A stretch of DNA of 64,000 bases from Undaria pinnatifida (Eukaryota > Sar > Phaeophyceae > Laminariales > Alariaceae): positions 9,424,381 through 9,488,380 of the forward strand of contig JABAKD010000011.1 of the NCBI GenBank assembly GCA_012845835.1, in the 5' to 3' direction. Shown here piece after piece: positions 12,101-19,802 of the stretch (position 1 is its first letter; the number at the start of each line of letters is the position of its first letter). The notes below the pieces were generated by a model. It saw only the letters and a program-made list of their open reading frames with translations, did no database searches and was not told the origin of the DNA. Both the position numbers and the translations under genes were made by a program.

Positions 12101-15100
12101 TTTGGGTAGGCTATTGGTTAACCTTTTGCGAGCGATCAAACGGACTAATACCCCACTAACTTCTTAACAAATGGCGTCGTCGACAGAACTTGATTTTTTT
12201 GGGGGGTCGTGGGCTCAAATCCCACCACATCCACAATAATAAACTTTTTCAGACTTTCCCGATGTTGAGCTTGAAAAATGCCCCTCCCGGTATCCCCAGG
12301 AAATGAAACCGCTTGGATATTGACAGGTCCGCGCGTAAAATATCCGGCCGACCTGCTATCCCGCCGTTTCAGGGGGGAAGAGTGTTATAAGGCTTAGAGT
12401 TTGGGTAAGCTATTGGTTAACCTTTCGCAAGTGGTCAAACGGGCTAATACCCCACTAATACCTTAACATGATCCTATCGTTTTATTGAAAATGCAGCCAA
12501 AGATGTACGTTGCCCTGCTGTTCCTCGGCGCTTCTTAACACCAATGCTACGGTTGTAGGGGGGGGGGGTACCACATTTTGGACACTTTTTTTTTCTTCAG
12601 TGGAAGCTCGGTGTCGCTCGCGCGAGTGACTTACCCCCCTGTTTCTTGCTGTCACAAGCTTTCTTTCGATCTGCTGTTCAACATTGTCGATGATATGCAT
12701 ACGAAAAGGGGTGGTTAGCTACGCTGCACCAAAAAAAACCGCCGAACGTGTTTTTGCCCGTGAAGTACAGAGTCTCTAGCGCGATATTGATAGCTCAGAC
12801 CCGGTTGGGGTATCCCCCTGCTGTTGCCTTGTATTGCTTAGTTGGGACCCCTTGTGTCGGTCCAACCTCCCAGACCCACTTGGAAATCGAACGGGGTCGA
12901 AACGCCTCGGGGCAGTAAATCCCCGAGGCCTTACCAACCGAAATAAAAACGGTACGCGTCCTTGTAGGCTGCCAAGGCACTGCCGACGAAGGCAGGGGCT
13001 GGGTGGGGCCGGGGAGGGTGTGAGCGATCTCCCGGAACGGCGCTGATGAAGAAGGGAAGACCGGGGTGTCCGTGATCAGACGAGGTGCAACCAGCAATGC
13101 CACATTTATTATTGAAACCGGGATTTGGTCATAATAAGCCCCTCGCAATCCCTGGGTCATCCAAACACCCCGCACTCTTCCACTGGCACCGTGATCCCCG
13201 CGGAAGCCCCCAAAAAGCACACCACGCCCCGGAGGTAGTTAACCAAGCCATGATAAAGCCTGATCTATCATTGGTTTGGCCTTGCTTTGTGTCTTGCTAG
13301 AATTGAAGAAACCCGGTGCACTGCAGCTTACACGTAAGTAGTAACTACCCTGCACCTTGCACCGCCACTGCGTAAGCTCCAGCAATCGCGCCGCCAGTTT
13401 GGGCAATTTTCACGGCCAAGGTCGCGGTGGAAAAGGTGGATGAAGTTGCCTGAGATCCACTCTGCACTCGCGTGCACAGGCAGGGAAGGCATCCCGGGGC
13501 GCCCGGTAGACCTAGGTATTGATGTCGCCGACACTGCTGTGTTATAGTATTGTAGCGCTGACAATGACCTTGTGGATGATATTCTATACTGTATGCCTGG
13601 TGGTATCTGGTAGGCGAGAAGAGTTGTCCATGAAAGCGCAGCGCAGGCGAGAGGCCAACAGAGAGAGGAAAGGGCGCATGGAGCGGCGGAGATCGGCCGC
13701 GGCGGAGGCGACGCGCATCAAGCACGAAGGCCCGACCATGGCCCAAGTGGTGAGACCCTTGCACTATTACAGTAGTGTGGGGGGCTATATAAGGCGGCTA
13801 GAATACGGGCGCCCACCCGATATAGGCCGGTTGAAATAAGTTGGCGCTACACACTGTAACTCTGAATACAACTAACTGCAACCTATACGAATAGGGCGAC
13901 CTCTCGATGCAGGGCGGCCATAATTCCTTCGCTCCATACCGCCTTATACAGGCTCCACTGCCCTACTAAACGCTTGCATGAAACAACGGACAAACGCAGG
14001 CGTCTTCAGCGCGAAAAGTGTACTTTTCTGCTGTTAAAAATCAGCTGGAAAAATATAAAGTACTACCAGGTACTATTAATAGATAAGAGCTGTGGGGTAT
14101 GTTCTCTGTGTTCTCCTCAAAACTTTTTACAGCTAGCCGGCTGGGCACGGATGGCTCGACTCTAACTCTCAAGAAGATTGGTCTCCAAAATGTGGTTGAA
14201 GTGTTGTAAACCTGGTTGACGACGCGTCTACGCGAGTAAGTCGAAGTAGAGTACACAACAGGATTTGCTTGGCGTCACTCTGACGCTACGCTAAGTGAGC
14301 GGCTCTTCAAAAGCATGACTGCCTTTTCCTTTTCCGATACTTTTCAAACACTGCCTGATCCCCCCCCCCTCCCCCCGCCTTCCCGCCTCCACATCCCCTT
14401 CACACTCTCCCTTGCGGTTCGAAACCGTCCAACGAAAATAACCTCGCAATTCTCGACAACGTCCTTAACTCAACCTCCCTCTCCTACCTTCGCAGCAAAT
14501 CAGTAACCCCTTCCCCCCGCCGCGCCAGTCCCCCCCCCCCCTCTATGCAACCCTCTAACCAACAAAAGCACCCTCCCCGGGTGGATCCACCGTGCGGCTC
14601 ATGTGGGTCCTCAGAAAGCCCAAGAACAAGCCGATCTCCGGGAACGGCAACAGCGTTTTTTCACGGTCTCAGTAGTTGCGGTTTGCTCGGCCCTGCGGTG
14701 GCGAGCGGAGTGGAAGGAACGCAAGTGGAGGATGGCTAAGTTTACCGAGGCCTTGGCCGCGAGCACGCTGGAACAGGTATCTACTCTATCATTGCCGGGG
14801 TAGCATGGGGGCAAGGGGGGGAGGGAGGGGGCGATACCCGGGGTGACATAGGAGAAGGGACGACACCTGTGGCCATGGCTTGTCCAGAAGCTGGAAAGTA
14901 GAAGTGTGAAAAAAAAAGGGAGGCGGGAGGGCGGTGGGGGCGGGGGGCGGGAGAGGAGAAGTGTTAGGGTGGTGGTACATTGGTGGCATGGGGGGAAGCA
15001 GGGGGTGGAAGGTGGTGAGGGTGGGGGGAGGGTGACAGGGAAATGGTGTCGGGAGGGGGGGGTCGTCGTTTCAGTGTGCTGAAGTCTAATGGTTTTTCTT

Positions 15101-18100
15101 GCGCTTTTTTTTTTTTAAATTATCGGCGTGTTCTCCCCCACACGCGAATTAAAGTCGCTTCCATCTCCTTCACCATGAGGCGCAGCAGGCATTGAACCGA
15201 CCAGGCTCAAAGCGAAACCGCGAGGCAGCGGCGAATAATTGGAGCAGCAGTATTGCGCCCACGCCAACGACCTGACCCAACATCCTGCCTGCCTCCACCT
15301 TAGACCCCCCCCCCTGCTCCCCCCACTCTGACTCCGACAACAACACTCAGCTCGTGGTGACCCCTGCAGGGCTGCACCTTCCGTTTGGAGGCAAAACGCT
15401 TGGGACTGCAGTACAATACCTGGTAGAAGATTAGGGCGATTCTATGAGTTGGAAAGTCGTCAAAATCACGTTAACCCCGGCACTCTCTAAAGTTCCTCAG
15501 CCACTAATAATATACCCGTTTCCCCCCTTTTTTCCCCTCCTCTCGTTTTTTTTGTTTTTCTGTCTTTCTGTTTTCTGTTTTTTTTTGTTTGACGAACGAC
15601 GATAGGCCTCGCTGGATAAGTTCGAAGCCAGCGTTTTGCGGGTGCAGCGCGTGGTTCGCCAGCGCCAAGCCCACACCTGCGGTGACGGCCACGGTGCCGC
15701 CGGGTTTCGCTCCGGTAGCGGGGGGATACGCAAGCTGCGCAGCCTGAAAAAGTGGGTGCCGATCGTGGTAAAGAGGTGGAAGCAAAGGAGACAGGAGGGG
15801 GCGACCCTGGTTCATTCCTTTCTTCGGGACGCCAGGCTCACCCAGAACATAAAAGCCATCTACCGCTTCCGAAAAAAAGTCATCCGGTACGGTTGTGGTT
15901 TTACTTTTATTTTTCTACCGTAATCATAGGTAAAATTATTGGCGGTGTCTCCTTGTGTCGTGTCTTGTCATTTGTTAGTATTTCCGTGCACACTTTCTTG
16001 TCGACAAGATAGTATGTGGTGTTGGTTGCGGATAATTTGGTGAAAACCCGAAATCTTTGGGGGTATATATTATAAAAAATGAAAATACACTCCCGCTCGC
16101 TGTGAGATCGAAGATTTTGTCGAAACTCATCTTTGCAAGCTGTGTGTGATACGCCGATCGCGCGTATATATAGTCTATTGCTTTTTTGCAGCATTTGAAA
16201 CTATAGCAGTACGAGCCCGCACATCGTATAACAACAGTAACAACAACACGATGAAAATCGACGAGCCTCAAAAGCTGAAAAGTGGGAATGCTGAACCATT
16301 GTCTCGATGAAAATTCAGGCATGTACCGGGGGGGGAGAAGGAAAGACACCTGTGACCACAACGTGTCCAGAAGATCGCTGATGGGTAAAGCTTCTCACGG
16401 GTTGAGCTGGAGCGTAAAAGCGGTGATTAGAAAAAAAAGAAGACATGGCGTACGTATGACCTTGAATACTTAATCCCACGAGAATGATGATTGCGGGTGA
16501 CCGAAACCTTAGAACACTACAGTGCCCGGGATGTACACTATCCCGAGGGCGACACCGACCACGCTCGAGACAGAAACAGCGAAGCTAATGACCACATTAC
16601 CACGGCTGGGGCATGCATACAAACAAGCCCCCCCTCCCCGCCAAAATCTGCACCCACGAGTTCTGCCGTCGCAATACAGCCATAACGCCGGATACGCATG
16701 CTCCTCCAGGTGCCAGCTTTACGTGAAGGGATTCTCTAGCGTAACGGCCGGCCGGTTGCATCTGCTTGGCCTGTACTACAAGCGCTGCGAAGACAAACTG
16801 CGGGAGAGACTCGCGCAGCGCGTGCGGCAGCAGGTGCAAGACGAGGCGGTGGCCGATCTAGAGGTACACCGACAGCTCATGCACCCGCCATCCACCTTCA
16901 ACGCCGCCCTCGGCGACCGTGGGGGCGGGGGCGGGGGCCGCGGCAGGGGGGTGAAGGGTGGAGGGGCAAAAAGCAAGGGTGACGGTGTGGGAGAGCTGAT
17001 GCAGGCGGTTGCGAAGCTGAGGATTAGGTCAGCCCTGGAAGAGCTTGAGACGCGGTCTTCGCAACCGCCCATCCGGATGAAGTTGCTGGAGGGTCTTCTC
17101 GATAAGGTTGATATATACTAAGTATATACTCCGGTATATACGAAGTATATGTTTTTTTTTCCAATTTTTTTTCAATGTTTCTTTTTTTGCAGCTGTGGCG
17201 ATGCAACTGCAGTAGTAGTATTAATATAAGTGGTAGCTTTGTTGATGGTGTTGCCGAGCGTGATATACTTGCGCGAGTCGAGTTGAGCTGGAGAGTAAAA
17301 GGTGCCGAATAAACACGGGCCAAACGAAACTGAACGAAACGAAACGAAACGAAATCAAACGAAGCGACACGAAACGAAACGAAACGAAACGAAACGAAAC
17401 CAAACCAAACCAAACGAAACGAAACGAAACGAAACGAAACCAAACGAAACGAAACGAAACGAAACGAAACGAAACCAAACGAAACCAAACCAAACTGTTT
17501 GAACCAAACCAAACCAAACCAAACCAAACCAAACCAAACCAAACCAAACCAAACCAAACCAAAACAAAAAAAAACAAAAAAAAAAACGGAACGAAACGAA
17601 ACACAACAAAAAAAGGAAAAAACAGGCTCTGCAATTCCAACCTATACAAGAAAATTCGAAGTTTTGACTTCCCGAAATACTGAATTCAGTGTTGAGCGTT
17701 TCCCAATTAGTACCCCCAGTCTGGGCTAGCATCCCTGTTTATCCTGCACTGTCCGCTTGACGGGTGGCCAATCCCAGCGTCAGCACGCTTGGCGAAATAA
17801 ATCACGATGCGTGTCACTGACTTCCGTCCATCGGTTCATGTTGATGACTCGTTGGGATCTGCGCGACCCCAGTCATATACGAGGTGCATACATACACATA
17901 CATATGAAAGATTCACATTATTGCGCTCAACAACTAACTACCTGATTTGAGCGATGACCGAAATAATCGAAACCTATGATACATCGTTCGCAAAAACCGC
18001 AGGTACGACGAGTGAATCAGACCAACTTGCGATTTTCGAGCGAAGCAAGGCATGGAGAGAGGGGGGGCGAAAGGGGAGGCAGACGCGGGCGGCAACAGCG

Positions 18101-19141
18101 AGGTGCAACTCTCGTGGTGGAGACGGAAGTATTTTGCATCGACGACGCCAGAGATTTGCTCAAGGTGCGTAGTGTACGTGGCCCATTTTTGAGTAAGGCG
18201 TGACACAGGAAGCATTCTTTTTTCAAGAAAAATGGGACAGGAATGCTCCCTTTTTAAGGAAAAGGGGACAGAAGATACCCATTTTTGCGAAAAATGGGAT
18301 TTTTTGCGGAAAAAGGGACACCCAAGAGCCCATTTTAGAGGAAAACGGGACAGGAAAATGCCACCTACCTGCAGAAGCGACATGATAAGGCGCGGGGGAA
18401 GGCTTCGGGCCGCTATCGATAGTGTATGATACCTAAATGCAGCTCGTAATTGGAGTTTTTGGGTACGCTAGGGCTTATTTTTTCACACCTATCGTCAATG
18501 ACCAGCTGGAGATGCCCCCTACAGACATATTTTACATCGACTTTTCCAAGCGAACGTGTTGGTCACGTATTGTATTCTTTAATGTTTCATCCGCCTCCCT
18601 AATGTGTCCGGCGTCGCGCTTTGTTCAGTTGGTATTTGGAAAACACATAAAAACTCCGCCCCCCCTCCCCCCCCTTCCCGTCGCCTCCTCCACCGCCCCC
18701 CCCTCCCGCCCTGGCCTCACCGCCTCCGCCAATGCCACCCCCACCACCGCTGTCGCCTCCTTGTGCCACCTCCCTCATCCCGCTTAGGACACGCAGTTGT
18801 TCCCGTCGAATCTTGAAGATGCCACCGCAGGCGACGACGGAGATAACACGGGAGAACGGGGGCCAGACGATAGTGCCGACAGGGGCGGCCGCGATTTAGA
18901 GGGGGGCGGCGACAGCAACGGCAGCCGTAGCCGTTCGGTGGGAGACCCCTTATGTTCGGCGCGGACGGCGAAAGCGACGGCAGCAGCGTCAGCGACGGTA
19001 GCAGTGGCGGAGGGCGGACCGGAAGGCCTGAAGAAAACCATCGTCCCGCCCATGTTGCTGCTATCGGCTATCCCGGAGGCGGTGATGTGCCAGCTCGTGC
19101 TGGCAGGGTGGGAGCGGAGTTCTGTCGAAAACAACGAATAG
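1..19141 (+). CDS. Gene A: long multi-exon coiled-coil/IQ-like protein, 5' end outside window
   Basis: Eleven exons join in one reading frame: 1-124, 3372-3552 (or to 3729), 9051-9360, 10712-10856, 11480-11577, 13614-13749, 14615-14776, 15606-15886, 16710-17106, 18003-18164 and 18788-19141. Phase left by each donor equals phase needed by the next acceptor at all ten junctions, which is hard to get by chance. The product (roughly 780 residues visible) is rich in Arg, Glu, Ala and Gln: helical charged stretches (10.7-14.8 kb), basic-aromatic IQ-like segments (15.6-16.8 kb), then Gly-rich and acidic tails. I do not recognise the family; the middle recalls IQ/coiled-coil cytoskeletal or axonemal proteins, but that is a guess. 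Introns of 0.6-5.5 kb carry transposon debris. The weakest links are the exact end of exon 2 and the frame of exon 3. Confidence 0.6.
240..300. repeat. GTT/GTA trinucleotide microsatellite
   Basis: Runs of TTG/TTGTTG followed by (GTA)6-type repeats in the first intron of gene A. A second (TAG)n tract lies at 51247-51275 and AGT-rich tracts at 54778-54840. Confidence 0.7.
522..605 (-). mobile_element. Solo/inverted TRIM LTR
   Basis: An 84-bp block, the reverse complement of the LTRs at 1519-1602 and 1818-1901. It starts TGTTGAGG and ends CTTATAACA. The adjoining CCACCTCCCCCTG (606-618) is the complement of a purine tract, as expected beside a 3' LTR, and the similarity to the internal GGCCGACCTG segment continues to about 650. 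Its bases 518-521 (GTAG) recur right after the LTR at 1901. Confidence 0.6.
606..1518. other. Unassigned DNA between inverted LTRs
   Basis: No convincing gene. Low-complexity T- and C-rich sequence with a G/C-rich patch near 740-790. It ends in an A/G tract (1505-1517) immediately before the LTR at 1519, reminiscent of a polypurine tract. Confidence 0.4.
1519..1901 (+). mobile_element. TRIM-type miniature LTR retroelement (copy 1)
   Basis: Two direct 84-bp LTR-like repeats (1519-1602, 1818-1901) begin TG and end CA. Two bases after the first comes TGGCGTCGTCGACAG (1605-1619), a primer-binding-site candidate that begins TGG as a tRNA 3' end would demand. A purine tract GGGGGAGAG (1809-1817) abuts the second repeat. 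There is no coding capacity in the 215-bp interior. A tRNA T-arm-like hairpin is at 1640-1656 with one mismatch. Other copies are at 12084 and 43240. The call rests on structure; no match to a named family was possible. Confidence 0.7.
2430..2960. repeat. Tandem array with (GACCC)n pentamer blocks
   Basis: About three units of roughly 155-185 bp, each starting near GAGTCAGGGTGACC (2450, 2630, 2785), containing runs of GACCC and TTTCGAACACC, and ending AAAGGCCGGATC. Related pieces occur at 6145-6310 and 7870-8140. The complementary strand is (GGGTC)n, able in principle to form G-quadruplexes. Confidence 0.75.
3372..3552 (+). CDS. Gene A exon 2 (alternative end 3729)
   Basis: A long C tract (3301-3350) and a TATTAAT branch-like motif precede acceptor TTAATAG at 3371. 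The frame starts at phase 0 (ATAPDDRNSD) and runs through DDFVEDLAPFMELLRSRR. Donor GTGAGA at 3553 and donor GTGCGT at 3730 both leave one base, so either fits the next exon. Beyond 3553 the translation in this frame is Ala/Thr low complexity, whereas another frame of 3557-3729 reads SDSNDDDGDEDGSG, so the true end is uncertain. Confidence 0.45.
4424..4520 (+). repeat. MSFDE-peptide dispersed repeat (decayed copy)
   Basis: Shares CGCGCGATCGGAGTA, CACGCAGCTTGCAAA and ATGAGTTTCGACGAAAA with copies at 16052-16166, 27160-27260 and 43763-43945. Here the frame MSFDENFDLTAA ends at TGA. Upstream HTQLAK is lost through small indels. Confidence 0.6.
4742..5257 (+). mobile_element. MITE family 1 copy with a nested element
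   Basis: The left end ATGCGTGCTACGATAAAGG and right end CTATCGCAGCATGCGT are inverted. Family landmarks follow in order: T-run, CTCAATTTGGGAGG, CATGGCCTAGGTATG, CCGACGATGATTTTGGG and GGAGCCCCGTCATTCAGAAA. A separate 234-bp TIR element interrupts it at 4782-5015. It lies in the large second intron of gene A. Non-coding. Confidence 0.7.
4782..5015. mobile_element. Nested TIR element (MITE family 2)
   Basis: The ends are inverted for about 34 bp with few mismatches: CGGAGATCCATTGTTAACAG at left against the complement of AACACTGGATCTCCG at right, extending inward through GGGTAAATGCC. The interior is AT-rich without coding frames. No clear target duplication could be seen. The host MITE resumes exactly at the far side. 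Confidence 0.65.
5258..6144. other. Intron DNA, no gene seen
   Basis: Part of intron 2 of gene A. Contains a GGA-rich purine tract (5490-5525) and AT-rich sequence. A solo end of MITE family 1 (CTATCGTAGCACGCGT) sits near 6100-6118. Confidence 0.4.
6145..6310. repeat. GGGTC/GACCC repeat copy
   Basis: GGGTCGGGTCGGGTCGGGTC near 6176-6196 followed by inverted GACCC motifs. Same family as 2430-2960 and 7870-8140. Confidence 0.65.
6311..7750. other. Intron DNA with a weak exon candidate
   Basis: The segment 6727-6900 (acceptor CTCTGTAG, possible donor GTAGCT) reads MQQKFLGAAKTFEEPNTPNR in a phase that could join exons 2 and 3 of gene A. The donor is poor and the composition is not exon-like, so I left it out of the gene. 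The rest includes G- and A-homopolymers near 7155-7220 and a G-run at 7523. Confidence 0.3.
7751..8230 (-). mobile_element. MITE family 1 copy split by a GGGTC array
   Basis: In reverse orientation it shows CTGAACGACAGGGCTCCTTA, CCAAAAATCGTCGGAA and, beyond the array, CCTAGGCCATGGGTTGCTTC, all family 1 landmarks in the right order. The G-rich block 7870-8140 separates them. Ends are decayed. Confidence 0.5.
7870..8140. repeat. (GGGTC)n array with quadruplex potential
   Basis: About thirteen consecutive GGGTC units at 7976-8048, flanked by diverged units such as CACGGGTCGTGACCCGGCC. Four or more GGG tracts with 2-base loops meet the usual quadruplex pattern. Same family as 2430-2960 in the other orientation. 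Confidence 0.8.
8360..8540. repeat. Short tandem duplication, about 115 bp
   Basis: GGGATGCGCGTGGTCAACGG (8366) and GGGATGCGTGGTCAATGG (8477) each lead to TAGGCAAGCAAC or TAAGGCAAGCAAC and a GCGCCCC-like end. Two diverged copies, intronic. Confidence 0.5.
8808..9040 (+). repeat. Dispersed repeat, copy 1 (partner at 48728-48935)
   Basis: Both copies share in order AAGAAAGTA(G/C)GCACAAG, CCGAAG(T)CCCG-like, CACCCTTCATGCGACT, GCTTCGCGCTTGGT, TAAGCAA-type, GAGGGTCTATGGTC and ACGGCCAT then a C-run. About 70-75% similar by eye. It can be read as MRLA(E/K)(H/L)L(T/S)ALRAW in the same frame in both copies. It ends immediately before exon 3 of gene A. Confidence 0.6.
9051..9360 (+). CDS. Gene A exon 3
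   Basis: Acceptor CTCGCCAG at 9050 follows a C-rich tract. The exon enters with two bases of a split codon, consistent with exon 2. It reads VEEVAVVDGPETTAAAAAV, then LPITTVKPEDRRLLFHSNN, then a nine-Gly run and a basic tail. Donor GTGCAT follows AGAAG at 9360 and leaves two bases. Another frame is also open, so confidence is moderate. A dispersed repeat ends just upstream. Confidence 0.45.
9361..10711. other. Gene A intron 3
   Basis: Holds a short perfect hairpin ACCACCGCTAATAGCGGTGGT (9550-9570; 8-9 bp arms), a box-A-like ATAGCTCAGTCGGTGG (about 9620) without a matching T-arm, and one palindrome CGCTGGTTTTTAAACCAGCG (10428-10447) related to the 21.6-22.3 kb array. No gene recognised. Confidence 0.45.
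10712..10856 (+). CDS. Gene A exon 4
   Basis: Acceptor CTTCCAG at 10711; the first base completes the codon from exon 3. Translation includes SMLRLCPALEARISDLRRDN and ends AAAQFMSKAQ, a heptad-like helix. Donor GTACAT follows GCGCAG, phase 0. High GC and no stop across 145 bases support coding. Confidence 0.6.
11480..11577 (+). CDS. Gene A exon 5
   Basis: Acceptor TTATCAG at 11479, donor GTAAGA at 11578. Phase 0 entry gives AASWLKDRRPEGLMVSHNRA then VSALEGVELSSL; two bases are left over. The upstream 11280-11400 tract is strongly pyrimidine-rich. Confidence 0.6.
12084..12468 (+). mobile_element. TRIM-type miniature LTR retroelement (copy 2, complete)
   Basis: LTR-like direct repeats of 86 bp (12084-12169, 12383-12468) run TGTTATAAGG to TTAACA. 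Primer-binding-site candidate TGGCGTCGTCGACAG at 12172-12186, two bases past the LTR. Polypurine tract AGGGGGGAAGAG at 12371-12382. Target duplication TGAT (12080-12083 and 12469-12472). The interior carries a perfect 5-bp T-arm-like hairpin, GTGGG CTCAAAT CCCAC (12209-12225). The two LTRs differ at roughly 10% of positions, so insertion is old. Size (385 bp) fits the TRIM/SMART class, which depends on autonomous LTR elements for movement. It sits in intron 5 of gene A. Confidence 0.8.
12795..13220 (-). other. Unrecognised 141-residue open frame, intronic
   Basis: Open for 141 codons opposite gene A. Reads PVSIINVALLVAPRLITDTP and KASGIYCPEAFRPRS. No splice context or start was convincing and the opposite strand is partly open. 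It contains a perfect hairpin CCTCGGGG-8-CCCCGAGG near 12906-12929. Probably a non-coding open frame or an old gene fragment. Confidence 0.2.
13614..13749 (+). CDS. Gene A exon 6 (charged helix)
   Basis: Acceptor TCTGGTAG at 13613; its first base completes an Arg codon with exon 5. Contains RRREANRERKGRMERRRSAA, a very basic-acidic helical segment, ending GPTMAQV. Donor GTGAGA at 13750, phase 0. Confidence 0.65.
14315..14560. other. C/T-rich intronic tract
   Basis: Dense pyrimidine sequence with several C7-C11 runs ahead of the exon 7 acceptor. Similar tracts precede other exons (11280-11400, 18655-18780, 33676-33727). Likely oversized polypyrimidine tracts. Confidence 0.5.
14615..14776 (+). 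CDS. Gene A exon 7
   Basis: Acceptor GTCCTCAG at 14614, exactly 54 codons, donor GTATCT after GAACAG. Reads KAQEQADLRERQQRFFTVSV, then a Trp/Arg-rich stretch (LRWRAEWKERKWRM) and EALAASTLEQ. Phase 0 at both ends matches its neighbours. Confidence 0.65.
14777..15605. other. Gene A intron 7
   Basis: G-rich (14800-15070) then T-rich (15090-15115, 15520-15590) sequence. No gene or recognised repeat. Confidence 0.45.
15606..15886 (+). CDS. Gene A exon 8 (IQ-like basic segment)
   Basis: A long T-rich tract precedes acceptor GACGATAG at 15605. Key segments are VLRVQRVVRQRQ, LKKWVPIVVKRWKQRR and FLRDARLTQNIKAIYRFRK, which resemble calmodulin/IQ-type basic amphipathic helices. Donor GTACGG after ATCCG at 15886 leaves two bases. 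This is the most protein-like exon of the gene. Confidence 0.7.
16052..16166 (-). repeat. MSFDE-peptide dispersed repeat (copy in intron 8)
   Basis: Read on the minus strand it gives YARSAYHTQLAKMSFDKIFD then LTASGS before an AT-rich tail with TATAATATATA. A 4-bp shift relative to the 43.8 kb copy (GCGAGCGGGAG) alters the end of the peptide. Same arrangement as the copies at 27.2 and 43.8 kb. Confidence 0.7.
16710..17106 (+). CDS. Gene A exon 9
   Basis: Acceptor CTCCTCCAG at 16709; the first base completes an Arg codon. Reads CQLYVKGFSSVTAGRLHLLG, LYYKRCEDKLRERLAQRVRQ, then a Gly-rich linker, then VGELMQAVAKLRIRSALEEL and a Leu-rich helix. Donor GTTGAT after GATAAG at 17106, phase 0. If that donor were not used the frame would end at 17121. 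Confidence 0.65.
17312..17595. repeat. AAACG/AAACC pentanucleotide array
   Basis: About 280 bp of 5-mers. Blocks of GAAAC alternate with single and multiple CCAAA units up to 17500, then an uninterrupted CCAAA block runs to 17562 and decays into A-rich sequence. Long open frames across it (runs of Phe/Val/Trp/Leu or Asn/Glu/Thr/Lys) are a by-product of the 5-base period. Intron 9 of gene A. Confidence 0.9.
18003..18164 (+). CDS. Gene A exon 10
   Basis: Acceptor AAACCGCAG at 18002, donor GTGCGT after CTCAAG, exactly 54 codons in phase 0. Reads VRRVNQTNLRFSSEARHGER, an Arg/Gly-rich linker, then TLVVETEVFCIDDARDLLK. Confidence 0.6.
18195..18385. repeat. Imperfect minisatellite, 30-40 bp period
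   Basis: Repeats of the pattern (T)nC-AAGAAAAATGGGACAG / CCCATTTTTGCGAAAAATGG / GAAAAAGGGACA, about five diverged units. Each unit has inverted CCC-ATTTT and AAAATGGG parts, so short hairpins are possible. Last intron of gene A. Confidence 0.6.
18788..19141 (+). CDS. Gene A terminal exon
   Basis: A strong polypyrimidine tract (18655-18785) and acceptor CGCTTAG at 18787. Phase 0 entry DTQLFPSNLEDA, an acidic Gly/Asp-rich stretch (positions about 12-45), Ala-rich middle, then KKTIVPPMLLLSAIPEAVMC and a final TAG at 19139-19141. It is the only exon of the chain ending in a stop. Confidence 0.6.
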   Translation, partial: DTQLFPSNLEDATAGDDGDNTGERGPDDSADRGGRDLEGGGDSNGSRSRSVGDPLCSARTAKATAAASATVAVAEGGPEGLKKTIVPPMLLLSAIPEAVMCQLVLAGWERSSVENNE

Positions 19142-19328
19142 CGGCTATCACGTAGCGGCTGGCCGGTTACCGGTTAGCGGTGGCGGCAGTGGCAGTGGTG
19201 GCGACACTATCAGACGGGACTTAGCGATGAGATGCTGCACGGACACGTGCTGCCAATGCCGCACCCGGCTCGTGCGTTTCGGGTGTTCAGCCTTAAAAAG
19301 TCTCCACGAAATGGGGCCGGTTTAGACA
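19142..19328. other. 3' flank of gene A
   Basis: GC-rich GGT/GGC repeats (19150-19205) grading into unremarkable sequence; probably 3' UTR and flank. No obvious poly(A) signal. Confidence 0.35.
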
Positions 19329-19404
19329 CATGCTACTGTGTAGAGGTGCACCATTTTTTTTTGCGAGGCTCCCAACCCCTTGAGGAGCTTTTGTTTGCTC
19401 TATA

Positions 19405-19673
19405 GACGCGTGCTACGATAGAGGTGCTGCACCACTTTTTTTTCCAACACTACGGTACCCCTCAATTTGGGAGCTTATGACGTTCCCCCCAAAACTGATC
19501 ATCAGGAGAAAAATAAAACTGCTACCGTGGATGAAGCAAAAATCCCATGGCCTAGGTAAAAAACGAGAATCATCCAAAATTTAATGGCCATCTCCGACGA
19601 TGTTGGGTTAAAGAGCCCCGTCATTCAGAGACCATTTAACACGAAAACGTGCTACCTCTGTCGTAGCACGCGT
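19405..19673 (+). mobile_element. MITE family 1, inner nested copy
   Basis: Begins ACGCGTGCTACGATAGAGG and ends CTCTGTCGTAGCACGCGT, about 25-bp inverted ends. Contains CTCAATTTGGGAGCTTA, CCCATGGCCTAGGTAA and GAGCCCCGTCATTCAGA in order. About 270 bp, no coding capacity. Its insertion into another member of the same family dates it as later than the outer copy. Confidence 0.75.
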
Positions 19674-19802
19674 CATTTTGGGAGCTTAAGACCTCTTCCC
19701 CCAAAACTGATCTGGAGAAAAAAAAAAACTGGTCGGAGGAACAAAAAAAAACATCCTGGCCAAGGTACACGACGAGAATCATGAACAAAAAAAATGAAAT
19801 AC

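Noticed and set aside
17024-17732. Long open frames rich in Phe/Val/Trp/Leu or Asn/Glu/Thr/Lys
   Set aside because: They come from the 5-base period of the AAACG/AAACC array, which has no stops in several frames.
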